Counted from the first letter of the stretch, positions 29,962-42,104 are shown. The stretch: DNA of 64,000 bases from Pycnococcus provasolii (GCA_049487715.1 CP150558.1:496001-560000); one strand, 5' to 3'. Made by a program: numbers and translations. Notes: generated by a model from the sequence alone, not told the origin.

Positions 29962-32900
29962 ATGTCGTCGCCCCATCATTCAGGCCCGCCCTCATTCCCT
30001 GGCGTGCCTCACTGCTTAGGAGGGGCGCCAGGGGCACGTGGTGGAGCAGGAGGAGGAGGTGCACCTGCATGGCCACCTGGTGGTCGTCCAGGGGCAGCAT
30101 CATCACCGGGAGGAGGGAAAAGAACGGCACGAGGAGGGACTTCGTCTTCGGTGCAGCCAGGGTTCTTGCCCGCATCCCTCCTCCAAGGGGGTGCCGTACG
30201 CGCGGTCGTCACGAAACCTGAAGATAAAACACGAGTTGATGATGTACAACAGCAGACGGCGTACAGGAACATCAACGAAGAAGAACCATGTCTCGCGAGA
30301 CAGGTACAACAGCAGACCGCGAAACGAACCCCCCAGGAGGATGAAGAGGCACGCCCGTCGTCGTCACAGGGACAGGGGGGAAATAACCCACCCGCACATG
30401 TGAACAATCCCTTGTGCGTCGACGTCGACGTCGACGTACCAGGCCGAGACCTCAACATGCCAGAACAAAATACACATACGCCTGCTGCAACAAACGACGA
30501 CGACGACGTTCCTGCTTCTGACCCAGCAAACAACAACACGGACACCCAGCAGCACCACAACGCCGATGCTGCTGATGCGCCCTCCTCAGCAGCAGCAGAA
30601 GCACCTCCGCACTCATCCACGACACCGCCACCACCACAACGCGCACCATCATCACCACCGCCCCCAACTTTGTCGCGACTCAGGTCCACCTCTGCGAAGG
30701 AACTCGACGACGAAGCACTCGCACGACGGCTTTCGGTTGCGCTGAACGCGCGCCCGCGTAGGACAGCTGTCGTCACAACCGTGCCGACCAAGATTCAAAG
30801 GCAGGCATCCGTTGGCGGTGAACTCGTCGACGGCGAGCCCGTCTGCTTTGCTTGCAAGCGCACCCATTCGTCCGCAGGACTTGTGCCTGACGTTCCGTGC
30901 TGCCACGCGGGTTGCTACAAGATGTACCATGCACACTGCATTAAGCTCGGTGGTGCGACGGGACCCAACAATCGCGGCCTCGTCAAGGTGACCATGAAGG
31001 GGAAAAGGTGGGTGTGCGGACACCACGTGTGTGCTGACGGAATGGACGATGGAAATGGCGCGCTCGTTACGTGCGCGATGTGCCCGACGGCATACGCGAG
31101 TGAGCGCGTACCGAAGACGTTTGTGCGTGACTCAGATGAGTCGTGTGTTGGGCTGTGTCATACGTGTGCCTGCGTTGTCGCTGCCGCGGTGGACTCGCGG
31201 ACCAAGATTACCGCGAGGTCAGGATCGCAAGGTGACGAGGTTGTGCTGCGAGAGGAATTGAGTGCCGCACGAAGGTACTGGGAGCAGGTGGCACAACCGA
31301 CGATTGAGCGAACACTGAATCCGCACGAAGCACCACCTCCACCGCCTCCTGTGCCACCACCTTTACCACCACCACGAACACAGCCGCAGGCACAAAAGAC
31401 GCGTGCTCGACATAACGATCGCAGAAACGACGAGGGCGACGACGAAGACGAAGAAGAGGCGCAGCAGCAGACAGAGGAAGAGGAAGATGAAGAGGAAGAG
31501 GAAGAAGAAGTAGAAGAAGAAGAGCCGCGCAGTGCACTGAACCAATTCGACTGTCCGCTGTACGCCGCACCTCCGCCGCGAAGGGCGGCGAACAAAGGAA
31601 TTCAACGCTTTGACCCTTCCGCGCCTGTGAACGTGGGTGCCTTTGCCAATACGAAATCGCGCAAGACGACGACGACAACAACAACAACAAAAACAGCAGT
31701 AGCACGCGCACCGCCGAAAGGATCAAGTTCTTCGCTGCCATCGAAATCAAGGTCTACCACGAACACTCCGAGCGACGTCATCATGCCACCCCCACCACCA
31801 CCTCCACGACGAGTATTGAACAGGAATGTGAGACTGGATGAAGTGGATATGGTAGATGGCGATGAGGTGCGCGACAAGAAGACGGAGTCTGTGAAAGTGT
31901 CTGCGCCGACGAGCCGTAAAAGAAAGCAAGAGCAACAGCGTGTTAGTGCAAAATCTAAGAAGTGTGTGACCAAAGGAGAGAGAATGACGAATCGAGCTGC
32001 TGGTGCTGCTTCTGCTGCTCCAATGAATACTTATGATGACGTCGACGACGGCGATGATCACGTGGACTACGACGACGACGAAGCTGAAATCGATGATGTT
32101 GTCAATGAAGACGCGGCAGTCAAGTGTCTGATGGGTCTCGCAGATGCACCTATGGTGGGTGCCAACGTGCACAATACTACGACGACAAAGCAGCCAACGA
32201 AGCAAACACGCGAATCCTCGAAACCTAAGAAGAACAACACAGGAACACCCACGTCAACGCTCACGCCAAATCCCACACGACCGACAACGGCGATTACGCC
32301 TGATACAAAGCAGCAACCGAAACTTGTGAGCGCTAAGGTGCAGGCACAGGCACAGGCGACGAGGGTTGTTCCTCTTGATACGATACCACGCAAACTTGCA
32401 AAACCGAAGTCGCCTCCTGCCGTCACTATCACCCCAACGACAGAGGGAGTACATTCGACGGATGTCGTCGCAAGCCCGAGCGCTTCGGAGACGCAGGCCG
32501 CCGGGATCGATGCTATTGCTGTTGCTCGTGCCGCTGCCGCTGCTGCGATGCGCCCTTTCATGAAAATACAGCAGTCAGGTGATGGAAAGAAGTCTGTGGA
32601 GGAAAAGGTGTGCTCCGATGAGGCTACAACAGTGCCGTTGTTGGAAGTGGCGCCGCGATCAGTGTCACAAGCGTGGCCTGACGATGAGAAAGCTGCAGGT
32701 GAGGACTTAAGTCGCGGCGGTGAAAAGTCTGTTGGACGATCGAGGTCGAGGTCGCGGTCACCCGTGAGGAACAGTGGACCCTCAGGAGAAGAGTTGTCGA
32801 TATTATGTGCTCTGGAGTCTGGGTTTGTCACACGCAACGATCTCATGAACCTTGTGCGCATGAAGAAGCTGGATGCCGCAAATCAAGCCATTGTGTCATT

Positions 32901-34064
32901 AGCGAATGGTCCGGAGGCTCGAAGGTTGGGTATTACCGCAGCCTACTGTATTTGCCAGCTCGACGTGTCTCCGTGCATAGCGGAAGCCGCGCACCGTCAG
33001 ATGGAAGCTTCCCGAACGGCCGGTTTGCCCACGCCAAATGTTGCTATACGCGTGCTTCCCTTCATAGGCGAGAAGTGGCAATGTGATGGTCGCTCGAGTA
33101 CGCGCATGATGAATTTCACGGTCGGTATCATGGATGTGGAAAACAAGCGGCCAACTATCGAGGATGCTCAGCGCATGTTCCGTTCTGGAGCTCCCATGAT
33201 AGGCCACAGTTTGATGCAACGCGTGAATAAAATTGTGAAAGAGGCTCTCAATGGCGGCATCGAGAGCACACAGCCACCACCCTTGCGAAGCCAGCCAACA
33301 CCACTTCCAACTGCTCACGGTCAATCACCACCACAACTACCACCGTCATCATTACCACAACCACCACCACCATCACACGCGATAACGAAGTCGCAGCCGC
33401 AGCAGCAGCAGGAACACCATCATCATCAGAAGCAGCAGCAGCTGGTGGAGAAAAAGCAGTACCCGCCACCACCACATCGCCACATGCCACCTCCACAGCA
33501 ATACCCCCCTCCACCTTCGCTTCGCCACATGCCACCTCCACAGCAATACCTCCCACCGGCTCCGCTTCGCAACCCCTCATCAGCACCCGGCGCTGCTTAC
33601 ATGCCACCTCTACCGTTCGAACAATCGCCGGCGCCTCCGTTGTGGCAATACAGTGCCCCGGTGCCTCCTCGTCGTCACCCAGATCCACGCTCCCTGCCAC
33701 TAGGTCCGCCGCCACCAGGCCCGCCCCACCATTCAGGCCCTATGATGGTCCATCATCACATCCACATCCGCACGCTGAACGATTTCGTCGTGGAGACTCG
33801 CCAGAGCGATTTCGTCGTGGAGACTCGCCAGAGCGATTTCGCCGTGCAGACTCGCCAGAGCGATTTCGCCGTGGAAGCTCGCCAGAGCGATTTCGCCGTG
33901 GAGATTCGCCAGAGCGATTTCGCCGTGGAGATTCGCCAGAGCCACGTCGTGGTGACCGCCACGATTCCAGTTGGAACTGGAATTCGCCGCCATCTCGACG
34001 CTCGGACTATGACGACAGGGATCGTGACCGGAACCGACCTCCTCCTTCGCATCGACGCTGGTGA
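29962..34064 (+). CDS. PHD/ePHD-type zinc-finger chromatin protein with long disordered regions
   Basis: The ATG at 29962 opens a large Pro/Gln/Ser/acidic protein. The only clear fold is near residues 294-406: CFACKRTH, VPCCHAGCYKMYHAHCI, CGHHVC, CAMCPTAY and CHTC. This resembles the tandem PHD and C5HCH fingers of NSD/EDM2-type histone readers. Another conserved-looking helical region lies at about 950-1100. Stretches of polyP, polyE, basic Lys/Arg and His/Gln surround these. Near 33640-33740 the coding frame seems to change: the new frame encodes five or more RFRRGDSPE repeats and an Arg/Asp tail and stops at 34064, while the original frame would run to 34344, into the next gene. A short intron with a weak donor (33639 or 33642) or an indel may explain this. 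Confidence 0.7.
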
Positions 34065-34204
34065 TTTTATCATTTTCGGCATCTGCCTCATGCAGGGCAG
34101 GGCACTTGTAAAACAACCGAATTTTTTTTGGGCACCCAAAAAGTCCAAACCCTCAAAAGTGAAAACAGTCAAAACACCCCAAAACGTGGTAGCATTTGTC
34201 CGCC

Positions 34205-35353
34205 ATGTCCAGGTCGTCCGACCCCTCGGCTATGCTTGCTGCTTTCATCCAGCAGCAGATGCAGGATGTTCAAGAAGAGGGTGCTGGCGGCGGTCCACAG
34301 CAGCGGTCCACACCTGGCGGCGGTCATGTGTTTCGCATGCCTGATGCTCTGCTGCAGCAGCTTCGTCAACAAGCCACTCAAGCGCAGCAGCAGCAACGTG
34401 GTGGTGAAGGAGAGGAGGAGGAGGACGCCACCTTCATGACAATGCGCATCTCAGGCGGTGCAGGAGATGGTCCAGTCGATGTGAGTCGCGTTCGTGTCGT
34501 CGGACCAGGATCGATGCAACCAGCATCAGCCGCAAATCTTCCGCCAAGCTTTGTACAATCGATGGTGGAGCAAGGTGTCGACATCTCGAATCTGGTAGTC
34601 GATGAAGATCCTATGGGATTCGGCGCTGAACTCGCCGAACTCGCGTCCATCATAACTCTCGACGGAAGTGAATGGAACAACGAGATGACGCAAGCACTAA
34701 ACGAAATGTGCAGTATGCTTGGACTTGGTACCATCCAGATGGCGGAGGATAACGACATCCACCTCGCACTGGCGTCTGCGCTCAAGCGCGACGACGCACC
34801 GAGCGAAGTAAAGGCGACTGCTGCTCAGGGTCTTGGCACACTCATCGGTCTATCTTTGGAATGCGATAGGACCGTCTGGGCGCCTGTGCCTGGCATGCCT
34901 GCTCGTGGTCGTCCCACCAACCGCACGAGTATGGTGGAGAAGGTGCATCGCACGCTTCCGTATGCAGCTCTCAACGAGATGTTGGATTCAGACCACCTTC
35001 CTTCCCTTCGCTATGGCGCTCTTCTCGCTTGCAATCTGAGCATCGCGATGCGCGGGGGTACTAATCCAGAAGCCGAAGACACCACGATGAATGCTTTGGG
35101 AGCGGACGGACTGATTGAACACGGTGTGCTCACTCGACTCATAGGAGTCATGCAATTAGCAGGGCTCAACGAGGATTTGAAGCGAGCGCGATGGCACGCA
35201 CGCGGGGCGGTGAGGAATTGCGTCGTGTACTTGATGGAGCTGCTACGCACAACGACCGAGGAGGATGACATACGTACTGACGACGAAGAAGAATACGAGG
35301 AGGGTGAGAGCATGACGACGACGATGACGATGAGAGCGATGACGCTTGGGTGA
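34205..35353 (+). CDS. Hypothetical protein, helical repeat-like
   Basis: The ATG at 34205 gives 382 residues. The start is helical and Gln-rich (AFIQQQMQDVQEE). An acidic linker follows, then a helical region (about 150-360) with ARM/HEAT-like character, for example LRYGALLACNLSIAMRGG. I recognise no family. The C-terminus is doubtful: near 35300 another frame continues as an acidic tail with DDAWVTDDDDDESGE and stops near 35405, so the annotated end may be wrong because of an intron or indel. Confidence 0.6.
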   Translation: MSRSSDPSAMLAAFIQQQMQDVQEEGAGGGPQQRSTPGGGHVFRMPDALLQQLRQQATQAQQQQRGGEGEEEEDATFMTMRISGGAGDGPVDVSRVRVVGPGSMQPASAANLPPSFVQSMVEQGVDISNLVVDEDPMGFGAELAELASIITLDGSEWNNEMTQALNEMCSMLGLGTIQMAEDNDIHLALASALKRDDAPSEVKATAAQGLGTLIGLSLECDRTVWAPVPGMPARGRPTNRTSMVEKVHRTLPYAALNEMLDSDHLPSLRYGALLACNLSIAMRGGTNPEAEDTTMNALGADGLIEHGVLTRLIGVMQLAGLNEDLKRARWHARGAVRNCVVYLMELLRTTTEEDDIRTDDEEEYEEGESMTTTMTMRAMTLG

Positions 35354-35634
35354 CTGACGACGATGATGACGAGAGTGGGGAGCAGGGATTATTATCAGTG
35401 GACTAAAAGTCTATAAAACGCTAGCTAAGCTGTGCCTACAATTTGGGTGGTGATGATTGTGGTGTCTGGTGGTGGTGAGAGGAAAACAAACACATCTTGA
35501 CTGATTTTGTGGGTGGAAGGTGATCCACTTTGTTGTTGTAAGAAAACTGTGTGTAAGAGAGAGCAGTACTTCGCTTGTGATGACTGATGAATGAAGAAAT
35601 GAAACAACTTGATGATGGCTCTCAACTGTCATCA

Positions 35635-38104
35635 TTATGCGTGCATTATCATTGACTGGGCATTGGTAATCTCGTGGCGCGTGATGACACCACGAAGTCG
35701 ACCTCGGCAATCACAAACGGTCAGCTGCCTCAAACCGAAGAGACGAAAGCACGTATAAACTCTTGTCATCGGCCAATGTTCACGTGCGATGATGGGGCAA
35801 GAGTGAAAGATTTGATCAATCCTAACCGTGCGTCTCGCGTCGAGGCGATCCAGTTTCACATCATGCGCAGACAGCTTTCCCTCAGCCATCTCGAGCAAAA
35901 TGTCCTCAGCCTCCACACCGTCAATGAGTGACATGAGGGTGTCTTCTTCCTCACCACGAGGATCGCCACCACACTCCTCCACGTCGTTTGCTCGGTGGTG
36001 GTGGTGGTTGCCTCCGTCGGTGGCATATCCCGTCTTCTGGCGGCAATAAAGATCGGTAGAATTCCTCCTCCTCGGGTGGTATGGAAGAAGATGGCGTCGT
36101 CGTCCTCTTCCGCTTCTCAAATCGACGACGCGTCAGACTCCTGGTGGTTTTCAACAGGCTCCTCTGTTGCGTTGGAGTGTCCGCCTCCACCGCCCTTTGC
36201 GACGCAAGCATGGCGTGTAAGAGTCTCGTGAGTGCATCGCGCGTCACGTGCCCCTCCACGCAAAATTCGCCACCACCGCAATCAGCAAGAACTGGAAATC
36301 CGTTGTGAGAGCTTCGACGAAGCAACTGCAGAATACTCCCAACCGTCTCACCGTGCAAGTGTGCAACGTCAATTCCATGTTCCAGCTTGTGCATTACTGT
36401 CCGGGCGTCGATGAAGGCGAAGTGACTTGGCGCGTGTGGTCCAAGGAAGGGTATGTTTTTCACATCCACTACGTGCGCCTCGTAGATGGATTCATTGAAG
36501 GCATCTCCGACCCACTTGCTCACAAGTAGGACAATCATGATGGGAAGCACCCACGTGATGTTTCCCGTAGTCTCGGCTATGATCACGCTCAGAGACACGG
36601 TCATTCGTGTCACACCGCCCAGCATCGAGGCGGCACCAATGAGCGCGTAGCTGCCAGGATTAAAGCTTGTGACACTTCCGCCAAGCGAAGCACGAAGAAA
36701 CTCGCCAATGATGCGCCCACCAGATGCTCCCAAAAAGATGAGTGGCACGAAGAGTCCGGCGGGAATGCCGATCCCGAACGTGATCACCGCCTCAACGTAC
36801 GTGACGATCGTCACTAGAACCAAAGCCGACGTACTGAGCGATATTTCGGCATGCAGGAGTACCTTTAGGCTCTGCTCCATGGGTGAGAAGATGAGCGTTG
36901 CCACGTCGTTGAATTCACCCTGGGGACAAGTGTACCTCCTGAAATACGACACGTCAACATGCGCGTGCTTTGGCACGCTCTGACAGTGACTTGCCCTCGA
37001 GTAGACACTCGGTGCCCAATATCCGATCGTACTGGTGAGCGCAGCAATGACAATAACCTCGACGACACGCCGACGTGGCCCGCTCACGTGAAGTCTCCTC
37101 CACTTTGCGAGTCGCACATTGATGGAGTTGAAGACGGCGCCGAGAACGCCGCCGAGTGCACCAATGATTGCAAAGATTGGAATTTCCCAGATGGTGAAAA
37201 CCATGCTCTGGTTGCTCAATCCGAAACTGATCAAACCAGATCCGCCAATGTTGTTGATGTCGAAGACATGTCCCGAGCGAAGTGCGAAACACAGTGTGAG
37301 CGTGAGAGCCGACATCATCGCACACGCGAAATTGTACCACAGTCCTTCGAGCGAAAATCGGGTGGATGCCTCCTCGAGGCTGAACAAGACTCCTCCGAGA
37401 GGTGCCCCGAACGCGGCAGCCACACCAGCCGCGGCGCCGCCCGACACGAAGTTGCTGAGTTGCGCCTGATGCTTGAAGCTGCGGAACTTCAAGCTGCCTA
37501 TCACATTCGCAAGCACTGCACCGGTGTGTACGAGCGGTCCCTCTTTGCCAATTGCGAGGCCAGCAGATACACTCAATGCGAGCCCTACCATCTTCACCGC
37601 ACCCGTGATCAGGTCGAGCACGCGTGGGATAGCGCACCCGTTGAGGTACGACTTCACTTCGGGAATGCCGCTGCCCGCGGCAATAGGAGAGACGAACGCG
37701 GTAAGCGTTGCGGCTATGCCAGCGTACAAGATACACGTGGCAAGGTGCGCGAAATATGCGGCGACAAAGTCAACGTCAAGAGGATGTTCCGTCGTCGGTT
37801 TAACGATGATCGAATGCAACCAGAACTTGAATCCTGTTAGCATCTCCACGGCTGTTGCAAGAGCAAACGCGACAATGCCCGTGCACACGCCGACGGCGAT
37901 GAAGACGAGCCACATTTTCATTTTGCGAGCGACACTTCGATGGCGGTGCACGATCCACGCGATTTGATTGGATTCGGCGCCGGACGTTACCAGCGCGCTC
38001 CTCGCAACGTGGAAGAGTGCGAAGAAGTACAGGTGACTTTCTTCAGTATCCAGGTCGAACGCCTCGTAGCTGTTGTTGTTGTTCGACGCAGCAGCAGCCG
38101 CCAT
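35635..38104 (-). CDS. CLC chloride channel or Cl-/H+ exchanger with CBS pair
   Basis: The ATG at 38104 opens a CLC membrane domain of about 600 residues with the family selectivity motifs: GSGIPE (Ser, so chloride rather than the nitrate-type Pro), GKEGPLVHTG with the gating Glu, and GIPAGLFVPLIFLG. The conserved pair LEEAS keeps the Glu aligned with the proton glutamate of exchangers, so antiport is possible. The first CBS domain lies in this frame (near residues 575-640). The second CBS (PMTRVYTCFRLFG, then VCDCRGRLRGVITRHEI) is in a different frame, at about 35650-35830. The switch lies in the Arg/Pro/His-rich linker at about 35950-36120, so an intron or an indel must join them. It probably acts in a vacuolar or other endomembrane. 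Confidence 0.85.
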
Positions 38105-38227
38105 TGTTGTTGTTGCTATTACTTGTTGCCGATTGATTGAAATGTGAAGAAGTGATCAAAAAGACCTCCCATCAGGTAGGTCCAGGACTCCAGGGTCCGG
38201 GGCTGGGACATAATATCGTTCCCGAGG

Positions 38228-38236
38228 TTTTTTTTA
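38228..38236. repeat. Target-site duplication, left copy
   Basis: TTTTTTTTA directly flanks the left inverted repeat and is repeated exactly at 41239-41247. Confidence 0.85.
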
Positions 38237-38398
38237 GGGAGAAATACAGTACGCCCCGAGCCAGAAAATCGAAATTGCAGTACGCCCCGTTTTCGTCCTA
38301 GTTCGCCCCGGAAAGAAATCCTAATTACAGTACGCCCCGGTCTGAAATTCTAACCCTAACCCTAACCCCAACCCACTGTATTCTGTCGTTGTCCGGTT
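38237..38398 (+). repeat. MULE left terminal inverted repeat, 162 bp
   Basis: It begins GGGAGAAATACAG and holds three AGTACGCCCCG subrepeats plus one AGTTCGCCCCG. Near its inner end is a telomere-like run (CTAACCCTAACCCTAACCCC). It is the exact reverse complement of 41077-41238. Confidence 0.95.
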
Positions 38399-41030
38399 GT
38401 TGCCACTTCGGAAGGAACTCCTTATCCTCACCGTATCTCTCATCTTCTCCAGATTCTTCTTGGGCATCATGAACTCCTCCTCTTCATTCTCGTCGTCCTC
38501 ATCTCCTCCAGGGAGCGCCAAAGTCGTGTCGTGAGCTGTGAGACTGAACTTTGGGCACTGCTTTGAGCGTGCATTGTGGCCTTTCATGCCACACACTTTG
38601 CACTTGTGCTGCTTGGCTGCATCCTCCACGGCGCTGAGATGCCTCTTCGGCTCTGCAGGACGGCCTTTTGGGCGAGGGCCTGCGACAGGATCCTTCAACG
38701 GGTGTTCAGGGAGTAGCGCAAGATCCGCTATGCACGGGATTGTTTTGCCTGCACGCCATTGGTGTACATACTCCCACTGCTCACGCCATCGCTTAGTAGT
38801 CTCCTGCGGCGGCAAAAACTTCGCAAGATCCACACCAGCAGACTTCGCGGCGCTCGCAAGAGAAACGCAGAAAGGACCTCCCACAATTTCAGGACGACAG
38901 CAAGTACACGTACCGTCATTTAGGTTCACTGTTTGGCAGATCCCTGGATACGACTTGTGCCACACTTTGGCGACACGTCGCAGGTTGTTTTGAAACACAA
39001 CGACGCGGTCGCGGACCTTCTTTTTCGCCTCGCCGCCTGAGTTGAGCAGGAGACGAATCTTTGGCGGAGCGGCGTCAGTTCGTTTAGCCGCCGCCGCAAT
39101 TCTTTTCTCCGTCTGGTTCTCGATTCCGTCCATCAGGTTCAAGAAACTTTGCACCACGTTCGCGTTGTGACGGACGCTCTGTTTGTCATCCAATTGTTCC
39201 AAGACTCAGCTGGGAGGATACGGCATATCCGCGGAGATCGCACCAGCTTCAAAAGCCGCGCGAAGATACTGACATTTGTCCGGCAGCTTTTCCAAGTACG
39301 CCTTTGTTTGGGCGTTCATGATGCTCTTCGCGTGCGCGAGCTTCGCCGCAGAGTATCCGTACACAGCCTCACGATACGCGTCGCGCCCTGCCGAGCCGAC
39401 GCCGGGCTGGACGCGTACGTTTTCGCTGCGGTGTCTTTCGCACGAAAACCCAAGCATGTTCGGGAACACCTCCGCACGGGACGGCTTCAGGCCCTTATCT
39501 CCGTCGGTGATGTTTGCATGGGTGCTGACATCAAGAGCAGGATAATGTTCTTTCACGGCGCGGTAATGACTCGTCCAACTTTCCTTGTCTTCATTCATGA
39601 TAGTCCAGGTGACACACATTGGAAGCAAATGGCGATTCGCGTCAAGTGTCGTAGTCGAGAGGAAAGTTCCTCCGAACGCACCCTCGCTATGCGCTCCATC
39701 TGCAAAGCTCGGAGTCTTCTCGACGAGCCCAGCGTTCCACAAAGCTTTGATTGCACCTGGTACGTACGTGTACCCAGTGAGGTATTCACCCCCTTCGTCG
39801 GTTATGTGTTCTGTGTTAGGCTCGACGAATGAGTCTTTGCTTTATCAGGTAGATCCTTCTCCTTGAGCTCATGCTCTGCCTTCATGCGCGCCTTGTAGAT
39901 CTTTTTCATCCCCTCCGCGTTCGTCGTGTGCACCGTGAGGTGACCGATGCCAGATCGTTCACCAATTCAGCCAACGGCTTGAATTTGCTTCAGATAAGGA
40001 GGCGGAGGCGAGCGCCTTCGCCTCCTTCAAGACCTTACCAGCGAACGCGTTCGTGACATCCTTCCCCACGTACGGCTGTACGTGGGCGACTCATCGTTCG
40101 GCTTCATGTTGGCGTTCTTCGCCAGGGCCTCGGTCAATACGGGCGCGAGTTCGGGAGCAGTGTAAGCGTGGAAGTTTCCTTTCTTCTTGAACTCCGGCAA
40201 GACAACGCAAGTGTGGGCCTCGTGGGCCTTGCACAACCACTTGCCGTGGCAAAGTCTGAAAGATGTTTTGAAGGCACAGCCCTTTACAGGGCAAAGTCCG
40301 AACAAAATCAGCACTTTTTTGGCCTTTTCCATTAGGTCCGTCAGAGAAAGACAAAGCTTTCTTGTCTCTCTCTGCACACGCCTTAATGTTCGCAAGTACT
40401 GCACTCGGTCGGATAAGTTGTTGACCCAGCCACAAAGGTAACGTGCTCCGCCTCGCTGACTCTCATTGGCTTCAAAGGGCTTTCCATTTTCAAAATCTCA
40501 GAGCCTCCTCCCGCCGCCTTTGCTGAAGCTCCTTCTTCACCTTCTTCTTTTCCGGAGTTGAAATTGGGATACTTGAGCTGGACGTCCACGTCGCCTTTGT
40601 GTACTAGCATCCTCAGGATCATGCGCACCGTCTCCGGAGGATCATGCGCACCGTCTCCGGAGGTTCAAGCGCACCGTCTCCGGAGGATCATGTGCATCGT
40701 CTCCGGAGGTTCAAGCGATTCCGCTGCCGGAGGATCATGTGCATCGTCTGCCGGAGGTTCAAGCGCTTCCTTTGCAAGATCACCCCGCGTTTGAACTCCT
40801 CCACGTGCACGGCGCGTAGAGTGTGCCCGAGTCCTTGAAGCATCGTATTCTCCAACGCCACGACTTGAACCAGCTTGCGCGGTAAACAACGCGCGACTTG
40901 TAGCCGCAGATCGTCGTGTAGCTCCTCGCGATGTTGATGTCTGTGTGTTGTTCTCACGATTAAGTTGCAGCAATGTTGCTGCGACGTTCCCACTTGGACT
41001 AGCTAGTACGGCACGCTGCCTGGGTGCCAT
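38321..41030 (-). pseudogene. MULE transposase, interrupted by stop and frameshifts
   Basis: Reading from a likely ATG at 41030, the N-terminus (to about 40640) is Ala/Arg-rich and has a short tandem repeat in its coding sequence (40620-40770). A FLYWCH/WRKY-like zinc motif lies at about 40180-40310 (CPVKGC, then LCKAHEAHTC). The catalytic domain is at about 39330-39690: ADGAHSEGAFGGTF, then LDANRHLLPM, ITDGDKGL and a CERH motif. A zinc knuckle CKVCGMKGHNARSKQC lies at about 38570-38620. A SWIM-like CTCC...C near 38900 lacks the expected final His. An in-frame TGA at 39206-39208 and at least two frame changes (near 39830 and 39980) break the gene. Introns or assembly errors could account for some of these. 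Confidence 0.8.
40620..40775. repeat. Tandem repeat inside the MULE, unit about 22-24 bp
   Basis: Units alternate GCACCGTCTCCGGAGGATCAT and a GTTCAAGCG variant, about six copies. They lie in the transposase N-terminal region. Confidence 0.85.
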
Positions 41031-41076
41031 GGGCTCGAAATGTTTTGGCGCGAGAAATGGACAAAAAGGTCCAAAA

Positions 41077-41238
41077 AACCGGACAACGACAGAATACAGT
41101 GGGTTGGGGTTAGGGTTAGGGTTAGAATTTCAGACCGGGGCGTACTGTAATTAGGATTTCTTTCCGGGGCGAACTAGGACGAAAACGGGGCGTACTGCAA
41201 TTTCGATTTTCTGGCTCGGGGCGTACTGTATTTCTCCC
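41077..41238 (-). repeat. MULE right terminal inverted repeat, 162 bp
   Basis: Exact reverse complement of the left repeat by eye, ending TATTTCTCCC. Confidence 0.95.
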
Positions 41239-41247
41239 TTTTTTTTA
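41239..41247. repeat. Target-site duplication, right copy
   Basis: TTTTTTTTA directly follows the right inverted repeat and matches 38228-38236. Confidence 0.85.
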
Positions 41248-42104
41248 ATAATAAACTTTACTCGCCCTGATCCTGATTCCTCCTGAATGGGGGTTTCGGG
41301 TTTGGTTTGGTTGTGAGAAGATACTGACCGGTCAACACTTACTTCGTCAACCCCGACAAGCATCCGGTCGGTCATAATATGATAGGAAAATGATCCTTGT
41401 TTGAGATCGGCCGTCGGGCGTCGGCCGTCGGCCGTCTCCAACCACCAAAATGACCAAAGTCCAAAGAAAGTTCGTACTTCGTACTACTAAGTCACTAAGC
41501 TTACTGTAGACTAAGCTTAGAAGCTGACCACCCTTTTGTTCCACCCACTTGTACCTTAGTCGGTCCACCACCAAAGTCCGAAGGCGCGACGGACCACCCA
41601 ACCCAACAGGTAAACCCAACGGTAAATAGAGGCAGACGGGCAAACGGCGCGTGCCAAGCAAGGCATCAAGGGCCGAGCCGAGGCCGGAGGGGGGGGAGAC
41701 CCCAGGCACCAGGACAAAAAAAATCTAAGGCATGCAAGAGAAAGTGACCGTTGGAAAACCGAGTTAAGGTTAGTTGGACATCCCAATCCAAAGAAACGGA
41801 AAGGAGGGAATCCTGAGGAGATGGCCTTCTTGGAACCTCCTCCCTGAAACTGACCGTCAGATCCCTGACCAATGCATTGGGTCAAAGGGAAGGTTCCCCC
41901 TAGTCTAAAAACCAAACTAAATATTCTATCTGTCAATTTCCCCTTTGGATTTGTACGACCTTTTTCCACCTATTTGGTACTCTACGTTCCCCCCCCTTGG
42001 CCCTTGGCCCTTGCGTGCGTGGACTGCAAGCAAGCACCTGCCTCCCTGTTCGTTCCCGCCATTCTTCATCCTTCATCCTACTCGTTCGTTTTTAAGAGAG
42101 AGAG
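41248..42104. other. Intergenic before the surface-protein pair; no gene seen
   Basis: It holds GGCCGTCGGCCGTC and CCCTTGGCCCTTGG short repeats and a C run near 41990. No recognised coding sequence. Confidence 0.5.

Larger units (their letters stand above)
38237..41238 (-). mobile_element. Mutator-like (MULE) DNA transposon, 3002 bp
   Basis: Two 162-bp terminal inverted repeats, identical by eye, bound the element, with a 9-bp TTTTTTTTA duplication outside. Nine-base duplications and long inverted repeats are typical of MULEs. The interior carries a minus-strand MULE transposase in broken frames. The insertion lies 132 bp upstream of the CLC start codon, in its likely promoter. Confidence 0.93.

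Noticed and set aside
40620-40775. CRISPR-like array
   Set aside because: The units are contiguous tandem repeats with no unique spacers, inside a transposon coding region of a eukaryote.
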